The translations under genes were made by a program, and so were the position numbers. The notes below the pieces were generated by a model that worked only from the letters and a program-made list of their open reading frames with translations, ran no database searches and was not told where the DNA came from. A DNA stretch of 60,397 bases from Desulfobacteraceae bacterium (lineage in GTDB: Bacteria; Desulfobacterota; Desulfobacteria; Desulfobacterales; Desulfosalsimonadaceae): assembly GCA_003597945.1 (NCBI GenBank), contig QZJS01000098.1:1-60397 (forward strand). Reading direction: 5' to 3'. Shown here in pieces: positions 48,635-57,446 of the stretch. Numbering within the stretch: position 1 is the stretch's first letter; each line of letters opens with the position of its first letter.

Positions 48635-50392
48635 ATGGCTGACCACAAGGACGACCTGAAAGAAATTGAGCAGCGGCAGGATGAGTGGGAAGAAAAGGTG
48701 CTCCGAAAGCGGGTCAAGCGGTTCAACCTTCCCCAGAGCCCCACCCGGTTTTATTCGCCGCTGGCTGTGAGGGATTTTGATTTTATCGAAAACGTCGGGT
48801 TTCCCGGGCAATATCCCTATACCGCGGGAAACAGCCCTTTTGATTTCTGGCGGGCCTATGCCGGCGATGCCGCTAAAACCGATTACCGGCCGGACTGGGG
48901 CGGCGCGGGCGGAGTGGGCAAATACGGCGGGTTCGGCACGGCCGAAGATTACCGGGACTATCTGATCCGGATGCATGCCATGGGCCGGACGGGCGGTCCC
49001 AACATGGCCTTTGATCTGGTGACCCAGTGCGGGTACGACTCGGACAGCCCGTTTGCCGAAGGGGAAGTCGGCCGGGTGGGGGTGGCCATCGACACCTTCC
49101 GGGATTTTGAAACCATCTACGAACCCTATACCGGCGCCCTGGACATCGACAAGGTGCCGTCCAATTTCACCATCAACGCGCCCGCGGCCGTGCTGATCGC
49201 CATGTACGCGGTGCTGGCGGAAAAGCGGGGCATTTCGCCCGCCGTGCTTCGGGGGACCCCCCAGAACGATATTTTAAAGGAGTTCATCGCCCGGGGCACC
49301 TATATCTTCCCGCCCGGGCCGTCCATGCGGCTGTTCCGCGATACCTGCGTGTTCTGCACCCGGCACATGCCCAGTCTCAACATCAACAGCATGGGCGGCT
49401 ATCATATCCGCGAAGCCGGTGCCACCCGGGTCCAGGACCTGGCCTTTTCCATGGCAAACGCCGCCGCCTACATCCAGGCGGGCATTGACGGCGGCCTGGC
49501 CGTGGATGAATTCGCGCCTAAATTTACCTTCAACGCATTCGGCGGGAGCATGGAGCTGTATCATGAAATCGCGTTCCAGCGGGCGGCCCGGCGCATCTAC
49601 GCCCGGATGCTCAAAGAGCGGTTTCACGCCACCCATCCCAAGAGCATGCAGATCCGCCAGCCCATTACCGCGCATATCGGGTGTTCGTCCACGACCCTTC
49701 AGCGGCCCTTGAACAATCTGCCCCGGGCCGTGGTGGGCGGCATTGCCGCGGGCATGTCCGGCGGGATTCCGGGCGCGTTTCCGCCCTTTGACGAGCCCCT
49801 GGGCCTGGGTCACAGTCAGGAGGCGGTCCAGTTGCAGCTCGATGCCACGCGCATCCTGATCTATGAGGCTAAAATCGCCGATGTGAATGATCCGTGGGCC
49901 GGCTCGTATTTCATGGAGTCGTTGACCGATGAGTTGGAAGCCCAGGTCACAGCGGAAATGGAAAAGATCGATTCCATGGGCGGGGCCATTGCCGCGGTGG
50001 AAAACGGATACATGCAGAAAGCCATCGCCAAAAGCGCCTATCAGCGCCAAAAACAGATTGAAAATCAGGAGCAGTTCATCGTCGGCGTCAACTGCTTTAC
50101 GGGCAAAAATGAAATCAACATCTCGGTAAACCGCGAAGTGGAAGCCACCTATGATCCGGATCGCATGAAAAGCGCCGAGGGCCGGCAGATCGAAAAGCTG
50201 GCGCGCCTGAAACGGGAGCGGGACAATACCGCCGTCAAGTCTCTGCTGAAAACGTTAAAGGATCACGCCAAAGACGAATCCGTCAACCTGATGCCCGATA
50301 TCTGCGAATGCGTGAAAAACGATGTTTCCCTGCAGGAGATTTGCGATGTGTTGCGGGAGGTTTTCGGCGAATTCCAACAGTCCAAACTGTGA
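48635..50392 (+). CDS. acyl-CoA mutase large subunit (methylmalonyl-CoA mutase family, divergent substrate region)
   Basis: FPGQYPYTAGNSPFDFW, MAFDLVTQCGYDSDSP, INSMGGYHIREAGA, DVNDPWAGSYFMESLTDELE. Confidence 0.93.
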   Translation: MADHKDDLKEIEQRQDEWEEKVLRKRVKRFNLPQSPTRFYSPLAVRDFDFIENVGFPGQYPYTAGNSPFDFWRAYAGDAAKTDYRPDWGGAGGVGKYGGFGTAEDYRDYLIRMHAMGRTGGPNMAFDLVTQCGYDSDSPFAEGEVGRVGVAIDTFRDFETIYEPYTGALDIDKVPSNFTINAPAAVLIAMYAVLAEKRGISPAVLRGTPQNDILKEFIARGTYIFPPGPSMRLFRDTCVFCTRHMPSLNINSMGGYHIREAGATRVQDLAFSMANAAAYIQAGIDGGLAVDEFAPKFTFNAFGGSMELYHEIAFQRAARRIYARMLKERFHATHPKSMQIRQPITAHIGCSSTTLQRPLNNLPRAVVGGIAAGMSGGIPGAFPPFDEPLGLGHSQEAVQLQLDATRILIYEAKIADVNDPWAGSYFMESLTDELEAQVTAEMEKIDSMGGAIAAVENGYMQKAIAKSAYQRQKQIENQEQFIVGVNCFTGKNEINISVNREVEATYDPDRMKSAEGRQIEKLARLKRERDNTAVKSLLKTLKDHAKDESVNLMPDICECVKNDVSLQEICDVLREVFGEFQQSKL

Positions 50393-50513
50393 TGGCAGCG
50401 CAAAACGCTCAATTTCCGCGTTGCGCTCATCTCTCGTCGCTCAACGTGCGAAAAGCACGCCTCGCTCCTCGAGAATCGCGGCGCCTTGAACTTGAACGTT
50501 TTGCGCTGCCATC
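50391..50513. repeat. MITE-like interspersed palindromic element (element B), intra-operonic
   Basis: 17-bp perfect inverted repeat gatggcagcgcaaaacg / cgttttgcgctgccatc; central hairpin cgtgc-gaaaa-gcacg at 50445-50459. Confidence 0.8.
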
Positions 50514-50626
50514 TGGAATATAGCGTACAAGGCTGGGAAAAAGGAAAACTCCGTGAAAAGTCGTTCGAAGCGAGAAGACCGACTTTTTAAGGACACACAA
50601 CCGAGTAACGGAAAACAGGAGTTTGC

Positions 50627-51598
50627 GTGGACAATGCATGGGAAAAGCTGGTCCAGGGCGTAAAGGCCGGGGATGTCCGCTGTCTGGCGCGGCTGATCAG
50701 CCGGGTGGAAAATCGGGAGCCGGGCTGGGAGACGGCCATGTCGCGGATTTATTTCATGGCCGGATCGGCGCGGGTTTTCGGCATCACCGGGTCGCCGGGC
50801 GCGGGGAAAAGCACACTGACGTCTGAAATCACCCGGCTGCTCGTGGATCGGGGTTATTCCGTGGGCATTATCGCGGTGGACCCGTCCAGCCCGTTCAGCG
50901 GCGGCGCGCTGCTGGGGGACCGGCTTCGCATGAAAGCGCTTTTCACCCTGGAATCCGTTTATATCCGCTCCATGGCCACCCGGGGCATGCTGGGCGGTCT
51001 GTGCCAGGCGGCCCGGGATGTGGTGCGCATCATGGACGCCTTTGGAAAGGATATTGTGCTCATCGAGACCGTGGGCGTGGGTCAGGATGAAATCGAAATC
51101 GTCCGGGCCGCGGACCGGGTCATGGTGGTGATGATTCCGGGGCAGGGCGACGGGATTCAGGCCATCAAGGCCGGGGTCATGGAAATCGCCGATATCTACG
51201 TGGTCAACAAGGCCGATAAACCGGGGGCCGATGAGGTCGCGGCCGATATCGGGGCCATGCTGTCCCTGTCGGAATGGCAGCACGATGAACTGCCGCCGGT
51301 CTTGCAGGTCTCGGCCCTTTCCAGGCAGGGCATCGAGGCCCTGGTGGATGTTCTTCTGGCGGTTCCGGCCGACGGCAGCCGGCAGCGGCTTAACAAAGAG
51401 ACCCGGATCAAAGAGGAAATGCTGTCCCTGGTGGAACGGGAAGTGTTCCGGCGGACGCGAAAGGAACTGGAACAGGATGGTTGGCTCAGCCAGGCCGTTG
51501 ACCGGGTGTTGGATAACGCCGGCGATCCCTACACCATTGTGAAACAGATGATGGAAACGCACTTCAACCAAGGGACCCGCAAGACAATCGTGGAGTGA
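50627..51598 (+). CDS. meaB: MeaB/ArgK-type G-protein chaperone of B12-dependent mutase
   Basis: FGITGSPGAGKSTLTSEI, AVDPSSPFSGGALLGDRLRM, MATRGMLGGL, ETVGVGQDEIEI, NKADKPGADE. Confidence 0.95.
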   Translation: MDNAWEKLVQGVKAGDVRCLARLISRVENREPGWETAMSRIYFMAGSARVFGITGSPGAGKSTLTSEITRLLVDRGYSVGIIAVDPSSPFSGGALLGDRLRMKALFTLESVYIRSMATRGMLGGLCQAARDVVRIMDAFGKDIVLIETVGVGQDEIEIVRAADRVMVVMIPGQGDGIQAIKAGVMEIADIYVVNKADKPGADEVAADIGAMLSLSEWQHDELPPVLQVSALSRQGIEALVDVLLAVPADGSRQRLNKETRIKEEMLSLVEREVFRRTRKELEQDGWLSQAVDRVLDNAGDPYTIVKQMMETHFNQGTRKTIVE

Positions 51599-51602
51599 CA
51601 AT

Positions 51603-52943
51603 ATGACGGAAAACACCATGACACTGGCGCAACGACTGGCTGAATTTAGCGTAGACACGGGCAGCGACAAGATCCCGGCCGAGATTTTCGAACACGCCAA
51701 AACCGCGTTTATGGACTGGCTGGGCGTGACCTTCGGCGGGGTGGGCGATCCCATGGTGGACAAGCTCATTGCCTATGCCGATGACATGGGGGGGCATCCC
51801 CGGGCGAGCATCATCGGGTACGGCGCAAAAAAATCCGTGGATCAGGCGGCATTGATCAACGGCACGGCTTCCCATGTGCTTGATTACGACGACACCCTGG
51901 TTTCGTTTTTCGGGCATCCGTCGGTCACGCTGTTTCCGTCCCTGCTGGCCCTTTCCGAATGGAAGGGAAAAAGCGGCCGGGAATTTCTCACGGCCTATCT
52001 GGTTGGCCTGCAGGTGGGGGCCGTCATCGGGGTCAGCGCCGGGCTGGATCATTACATGGCGGGCTGGCATGCCACGTCCACCATCGGGCATCTGGCCTCG
52101 GCGGCCGGGTGCGCCAAACTGCTGGGGCTGAGCAAGACCCAGACCGTTTACGCGTTGGGCATCGCCGCCACCCAGGCATCGGGGTTGAAGCGGGTGTTCG
52201 GGACCATGTGCAAGCCGTTTCACGCGGGCAGGGCATCCCAGGCCGGCATGATGGCGGCCCTGCTGGCCCAAAAGGACTTTACCGGCCCGGCCGATGTGCT
52301 GGAAGGCCCCCACGGCTTTTTCGCGCTGTTTAAGGGCGGCGTGAATCAAGACGTGCTGGGGATGCTGGGCCTGGGCTGGGATGTGGTCAATATTTCCCAG
52401 AAATACCACGCGTCCTGCCATGCCACCCATTCGCCCCTGGAGGCGGCCCTGCAGGTGGTGGAAGATGAAAACATCGCATTAGACGATATCGCGAAAATTA
52501 CGGTGCGGTCATCGAAAATGGCGCTGGATGCGGCCGGCAGGGCCGTGCCCGCCACCGGTCTGGAAGGCAAGTTTTCCATTCCCTTCTGCGTGGCCAATGC
52601 CCTGGTCTCGGGCGAGACCGGCACCCGGGCGTTTACGGATGAAAACGTCAATCATCCTGCCATCAGGGCCCTGATGGAAAAAATCACCGTTGACCTGGAT
52701 GCCGGCAAACTCGCCCTGGAAGCCCATGTGGAGATTGAAACCACGGACGGAAAAACCCGCACCGGCTTTTCCGACATCCTGCAGCAGATCCCGCCCTTAG
52801 CGATCAAAAAGGACCGGGTGGGCAGGAAATTTGTGGATCTGTGCGCCGGCGTTTTAACGTCCGAAAAGGCGGAAACCATCCGTCAGACCATTGACGGGCT
52901 GGAACATCTGGAGCGCATGGGCGAGCTGACCCGGGCCCTGTAA
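51603..52943 (+). CDS. MmgE/PrpD family protein
   Basis: GSDKIPAEIFEHAKTAFMDWLGVTFGG, NGTASHVLDYDDTL, GHPSVTLFPSLLAL, MCKPFHAGRASQAGMMAALLA. Confidence 0.93.
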   Translation: MTENTMTLAQRLAEFSVDTGSDKIPAEIFEHAKTAFMDWLGVTFGGVGDPMVDKLIAYADDMGGHPRASIIGYGAKKSVDQAALINGTASHVLDYDDTLVSFFGHPSVTLFPSLLALSEWKGKSGREFLTAYLVGLQVGAVIGVSAGLDHYMAGWHATSTIGHLASAAGCAKLLGLSKTQTVYALGIAATQASGLKRVFGTMCKPFHAGRASQAGMMAALLAQKDFTGPADVLEGPHGFFALFKGGVNQDVLGMLGLGWDVVNISQKYHASCHATHSPLEAALQVVEDENIALDDIAKITVRSSKMALDAAGRAVPATGLEGKFSIPFCVANALVSGETGTRAFTDENVNHPAIRALMEKITVDLDAGKLALEAHVEIETTDGKTRTGFSDILQQIPPLAIKKDRVGRKFVDLCAGVLTSEKAETIRQTIDGLEHLERMGELTRAL

Positions 52944-53068
52944 ACTGGAGGCGCAGTTGATGCGGCCAGGCCGTGAGAACCGCAAGTGGAAAACCGCGCA
53001 ACCATTTTCGTGTGTCTGGGGATAGATTTTAAGGGACAAGGCACGAGACACCGGCAGAGGAACCGATC

Positions 53069-54034
53069 ATGCAACAGCAGGCGCTGGTCACCGACATTCA
53101 GAAATTTGCCGTAAACGACGGCCCGGGGTTCAGGACCAGCGTTTTCCTCAAGGGCTGTCCGCTAAAATGCGCCTGGTGTCACAATCCGGAAACCATTTCA
53201 CGGGCGCCTGAGATTTACTGGAAGCGGCGGCTCTGCGTCCAGTGCGGCGCGTGCATGGAGGCCTGCCCGCAGGAGGCCATCAACGCGCCGGTGCCGCCGG
53301 AAGAATCCCGGGAACCGGGATCCGCGTATCAAAAAATTATCCGGGACCGCTGCGACGGGTGCATGAAATGCGTGGATGCCTGCCTTTACGGCGCGCTCTG
53401 CGTGGCGGGACGGCCCATGTCAATTGACGATATTCTCGATGAGGTGGAACAGGACCGGCCGTTTTACGACAATTCCGGGGGCGGCATGACGGTCAGCGGC
53501 GGGGAGCCGACGGCTCACCCGGATTTTACCGGCAGGCTTTTTTTGGCGGCCCGGCAGCGGGGCATTCACACCTGTCTGGATACCAACGGCTTCTGCGGCT
53601 GGCCCATATTGGAAACCATCATCGAAAACGTCGATATTGTCCTGTTTGATTTAAAACATATCGATCCGGCGGCCCACCGGCTGCTCACGGGCGTTGATAA
53701 TGCCCTGATTCTGAAAAATCTTTCCCGGCTGTCGCGGAATGGAACGGAAATCTGGATTCGGATACCGATTGTTCCCGGTTTCAACGATGACATGGAAATA
53801 CACCTCCGGATGGCCCAATTCCTGGCCGGCCTGCCCGGAAAAATCAGCCGCATCGATCTGCTGCCGTTTCACAACTGGTGCCAGGACAAATACGACTGGC
53901 TTGGCATCTGCTGGCCTATGCAGTCAATCGAGGCCCTTGAGCCGTCTTTGCTGGAACCCGCCGCCGAACTTTACCGGGAAACCGGATTTGCGGCAACGGT
54001 GGGCGGCTCAGGATTTGAACATACCGGTACCTGA
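53069..54034 (+). CDS. radical SAM glycyl radical enzyme activase (AssD/BssD-like)
   Basis: GPGFRTSVFLKGCPLKCAWCHNPE, two ferredoxin clusters CVQCGACMEACPQEAI and CDGCMKCVDACLYGAL, GGGMTVSGGEPTAHPDF. Confidence 0.95.
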   Translation: MQQQALVTDIQKFAVNDGPGFRTSVFLKGCPLKCAWCHNPETISRAPEIYWKRRLCVQCGACMEACPQEAINAPVPPEESREPGSAYQKIIRDRCDGCMKCVDACLYGALCVAGRPMSIDDILDEVEQDRPFYDNSGGGMTVSGGEPTAHPDFTGRLFLAARQRGIHTCLDTNGFCGWPILETIIENVDIVLFDLKHIDPAAHRLLTGVDNALILKNLSRLSRNGTEIWIRIPIVPGFNDDMEIHLRMAQFLAGLPGKISRIDLLPFHNWCQDKYDWLGICWPMQSIEALEPSLLEPAAELYRETGFAATVGGSGFEHTGT

Positions 54035-54107
54035 GATTCGATCCTGGCGCCATCGCCGCCTGGATGACGTGCTTTGTTTCGCGTGCCGCGCGGTACGCTG
54101 GTAATAA

Positions 54108-54142
54108 AATGTAAAAAGCCAGATTTATTTACTTTTTACATT
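54108..54142. promoter_or_regulatory. 11-bp perfect inverted repeat upstream of the small-subunit gene
   Basis: aatgtaaaaag (54108-54118) / ctttttacatt (54132-54142), 13-nt AT-rich spacer. Confidence 0.7.
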
Positions 54143-54178
54143 ATTATGGTCACTGAAAATCAATAAAAGGAGGCCGAT

Positions 54179-54343
54179 ATGGCGACATGCAAAGAATGTA
54201 AAAGTTATTTTCCGCTGGAAGAAAATCCGGACAAGGGCGATTGCGTCAGGCGCGTAGTGGATCCCCGTCAGGAATACTACCAGTCAAAACCGGTAAACGC
54301 ATCTGACGACGCGGTCAAGTGCGCATCGTTTGCTAAAAAATAG
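54179..54343 (+). CDS. small Cys-rich subunit of fumarate-adding GRE (BssC/AssC-like), 54 aa, absent from supplied ORF track
   Basis: Own translation MATCKECKSYFPLEENPDKGDCVRRVVDPRQEYYQSKPVNASDDAVKCASFAKK; SD aggagg just upstream. Confidence 0.85.
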   Translation: MATCKECKSYFPLEENPDKGDCVRRVVDPRQEYYQSKPVNASDDAVKCASFAKK

Positions 54344-54372
54344 GAGTCGAACCCATATAGGAGGATAAAACC

Positions 54373-56883
54373 ATGGCACAAGCCGCGTTAAAAGATACCA
54401 GCGTTGAAGAATTTGAAACCAGGCAGCAGTGGTGGTGGGCCGCGGAGAAAAAACGCTCCGGCCGGCTCGACTACCTGCGCAAGGCCATCTGGAAAAAAGG
54501 CGCCATCGGCGGTCTGTACGCGCCGGGCGTGAAAGTCGATCTGGAACGGGCCCAGCTGCAAACCCGGAAGGCAAGAGAACTGGAGTTTTCCAATGATGCC
54601 TATGTCATCAAGTTTGCCAGAATGATCGCTCACATCCTGGATAACAAGACCATTTTCATCACCGATCATGCCCAGCTTGCAGGCTATACCGCCAGCCTGC
54701 CCCATACCATCGGATGGGACCCGAGCTGCGCGTCGATTTTAAACGTGGAAGTCTACAACGACCCCACCGCCATTCCCGAGCCCGCTGACGAAAGCCAGAA
54801 AATCATCCAGGAGGTCAATGCCTACTGGGGCGGTAAAACCGACCTGGATCGGATGATGCCGGTGTTTGACATGGAAGACCTGATGAAAATGCTCTCCGGC
54901 TCCATCGGCTGGGGCGTCCCCCTGGCCCGGGGCGGCTATTCCAGCAAGGATTATGAATACATCATGACGGGCAAACGGGCGTTTCAGGACATCATTGACG
55001 AACTGGACCGGAAAATCGACGAAGGCGACGAGATGACCCACGCGCCAGGCGCCACACCCGAAACTACGGACATGTATGACAAGCTCAATAACTGGGAAGC
55101 GATGAAAATCACCCTGGAGGCCGGCATCCGCATTGCCCGGCGCTATGCCCGGCTGGCCCGGATTATTGCCGAAAATTTCGAGGAAGATCCGGTGCGCCGC
55201 GAAGAGCTGTTAAAGATCGCCGAAACCTGCGAGCGCGTGCCGGCCCATCCGCCCCGCAATCTCCAGGAATCCTTTCAGTATGATATTTTCATTCAGATGA
55301 TGAGCCGGACCGAGGCCATTGAAGGTGCCTGGCCGTCCCGGCCGGATTTTTATCACGGTCCTTACTACGACAAGGACGTCAATATTGATCACACGCTTAC
55401 CAAAGAAGAGGCCCTGGACCTGGTGGGCGAATTTCTGATCCGGGCCGCCGAAGTCTGCCAGTTCAAGCCCAAATGGACCCGGGAAGGGCTCCAGGGGATC
55501 GACGGCACCTGGGTCTGGACGATCGGCGGCGTGGATGCCCACGGCAACGATGCCTGCAATGACCTGACCATCGCCCTGATGCAGGCGGCCCGCCTGGTCC
55601 GGGTGGCCAATCCCACGTTGTCGTTCCGCTGGCACCCCAAGGTCAAAGACGAAGTCCTGCGCGAGATTTTCGAATGCAACCGCCAGGGGCTGGGGTATCC
55701 CAATATGCGCAATGATCCGGTGCTCATCGCCAACACCATGCACTGGTACGGGCATCCCATTGAAGAGGCCCGGCTCTGGGCCAACCAGGCCTGCCTGTCG
55801 CCGTGCCCCACCACCAAGCACGGGTATCAGCCCATGCGCATGGCCAATGCCACGGCCAACTGCGCCAAAATCATCGAATACGTGCTGACCGGCGGATACG
55901 ACAAGGTGGTCAACATGCAGGTGGGCGCGGAAACCGGCGATGTGACCCGGTTCAAGAATTTCGAAGAGTTCTTTGACGCCTGGACCATGCAGATGAAAAC
56001 CATTTTTTCCATCCTCGTTCGGGCCGTGAACCGGGCCCGGACACTGGCGCCCAGACTCACCCCAAGGCCATTTCTTTCCGGAATATCGGAACGATCCATC
56101 GAAAGCGGCATGGACACCTTTGAGCCGTCTCTGGAGCGCGGCAACGCGTGGATCACCGCGTTTACCTGGGTGGAAAATATCGACAGCCTGGCGGCCGTCA
56201 AGAAGCTGGTGTTTGAAGAGAAGAAATACACCATGGCCCAGCTCAAGGAAGCCCTGGACGCCAACTGGGAGGGCTTTGAGCAGATGCGGCTGGACTTTGT
56301 GCGAAACGCGCCCAAGTGGGGCAACGACGACGATTATGTTGACGACATCATGATCCGCTGCCTGCGCGAAGCGGCCAAATTCTCCAGGGAGCTCAAATGC
56401 CCGTCGGGCAACAGTTGGCCCATTCTGCCGGAAAACGTCAGCGGAAACATTCATTATGCCAATATCGTGGGCGCCCTGCCCAACGGCCGGCGGTTGGGCG
56501 ACGCCCTGTATGACGGCGGCATCTCACCGGGTCCGGGTCTGGATAAAAAAGGACCCACGGCGGTGCTTAAATCGTGCAGCAAAATCGACCACATCACCGA
56601 CGGCCGGGCTTTCCTGCTGAACCAGCGGCTGTCCCCGACCCAGCTTGCCGGCGAAAAGGGTTATCAGCTCTGGAAGGCCTACATCCGCACCTGGGCGGAT
56701 CTGGGCATCGATCATATCCAGTTCAACATGATCGATGACGCCACGCTGCGGGCGGCCCAGAAGGAGCCGGAACAGTACCAGGAAGTCATTGTCCGGGTGG
56801 CGGGCTACAGCGCGCATTTCGTCGATATCAGCCGAAAGACCCAGGATAATATTATTCAGCGGACCATTCATGGACTGGGGTAA
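54373..56883 (+). CDS. glycyl radical enzyme catalytic subunit, alkyl/arylsuccinate synthase type (AssA/MasD/BssA-like)
   Basis: Active-site NQACLSPCPTTKHG (Cys474) and glycyl radical motif VRVAGYSAHF (Gly811, codon 56803-56805); neighbouring small Cys-rich subunits and activase. Confidence 0.92.
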   Translation: MAQAALKDTSVEEFETRQQWWWAAEKKRSGRLDYLRKAIWKKGAIGGLYAPGVKVDLERAQLQTRKARELEFSNDAYVIKFARMIAHILDNKTIFITDHAQLAGYTASLPHTIGWDPSCASILNVEVYNDPTAIPEPADESQKIIQEVNAYWGGKTDLDRMMPVFDMEDLMKMLSGSIGWGVPLARGGYSSKDYEYIMTGKRAFQDIIDELDRKIDEGDEMTHAPGATPETTDMYDKLNNWEAMKITLEAGIRIARRYARLARIIAENFEEDPVRREELLKIAETCERVPAHPPRNLQESFQYDIFIQMMSRTEAIEGAWPSRPDFYHGPYYDKDVNIDHTLTKEEALDLVGEFLIRAAEVCQFKPKWTREGLQGIDGTWVWTIGGVDAHGNDACNDLTIALMQAARLVRVANPTLSFRWHPKVKDEVLREIFECNRQGLGYPNMRNDPVLIANTMHWYGHPIEEARLWANQACLSPCPTTKHGYQPMRMANATANCAKIIEYVLTGGYDKVVNMQVGAETGDVTRFKNFEEFFDAWTMQMKTIFSILVRAVNRARTLAPRLTPRPFLSGISERSIESGMDTFEPSLERGNAWITAFTWVENIDSLAAVKKLVFEEKKYTMAQLKEALDANWEGFEQMRLDFVRNAPKWGNDDDYVDDIMIRCLREAAKFSRELKCPSGNSWPILPENVSGNIHYANIVGALPNGRRLGDALYDGGISPGPGLDKKGPTAVLKSCSKIDHITDGRAFLLNQRLSPTQLAGEKGYQLWKAYIRTWADLGIDHIQFNMIDDATLRAAQKEPEQYQEVIVRVAGYSAHFVDISRKTQDNIIQRTIHGLG

Positions 56884-56925
56884 TCGTAATAAGTAATATT
56901 ATATAGACACATTCAAACAGGGAGA

Positions 56926-57288
56926 ATGCCCATGTCGCGAAGAGAGGAAAAACGAAAGGCCTATGCCAGCATGCTGGCTCCGAATCTCGGGGAACCGGAA
57001 TCCGCTCCCGGGAAAAAGCCTGAAAAAGTTTGCGGCACGTGTCTGCATTATCTGGAAACCTCCTGGTCCAGCGACGGTCGGGGGTCCTGCAAGACGCTCA
57101 AACTGGGTTCGGATATCCACGCCAATCCGCCGGTATATGTGACGGACGGAAAGGAAGGGTATCTGACCCGGACCCTTTCGGATGCCTCCGGGTGCGCGCA
57201 ATATGAAAAGATGAAGCTCATCGACAAGGACGGATATGAATGCTCCGATCCGGCGTATCGGCGGACTATACGGCAATTGCAGGAATAA
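56926..57288 (+). CDS. small Cys-rich GRE subunit (BssB/AssB-like)
   Basis: KVCGTCLHYLETSWSSDGRGSCKTL...DASGCAQYEKMKLID. Confidence 0.8.
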   Translation: MPMSRREEKRKAYASMLAPNLGEPESAPGKKPEKVCGTCLHYLETSWSSDGRGSCKTLKLGSDIHANPPVYVTDGKEGYLTRTLSDASGCAQYEKMKLIDKDGYECSDPAYRRTIRQLQE

Positions 57289-57410
57289 TTCCAATTCGCA
57301 TTCAAGCGGCATCGGCGTTGCCTGCGTCGTCGGCTCCTCGACTTACCGGAAGTAAGCCTGCGTCGCCTTCTCCTTGCCGCCTTGATGTCATCTTGAATGC
57401 GAAATGGAAT
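57288..57410. repeat. MITE-like interspersed palindromic element (element C), intra-operonic
   Basis: 19-bp inverted repeat attccaattcgcattcaag / cttgaatgcgaaatggaat (18/19); central hairpin cttac-cggaa-gtaag at 57342-57356. Confidence 0.8.
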
Positions 57411-57446
57411 AAATAGCATTAACCTATGAGAAGGAGGAAAAAGTTT

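Noticed and set aside
50441-51769. 442-aa antisense ORF across meaB
   Set aside because: Shadow ORF opposite an unmistakable MeaB GTPase; no domain evidence.
52944-53068. Spacer between MmgE/PrpD and the activase considered as a fourth palindromic element
   Set aside because: No long terminal inverted repeat or central hairpin at the midpoint could be found.
55210-56454. 414-aa antisense ORF across the GRE catalytic gene
   Set aside because: Composition-driven shadow ORF (rich in G/H/P/F) opposite a clear glycyl radical enzyme gene.
54373-56883. Pyruvate formate-lyase or glycerol/diol dehydratase assignment for the GRE
   Set aside because: Small Cys-rich BssB/BssC-like partners, the NQACLSPCPTT active-site context and mutase/MeaB linkage fit fumarate-adding enzymes better.
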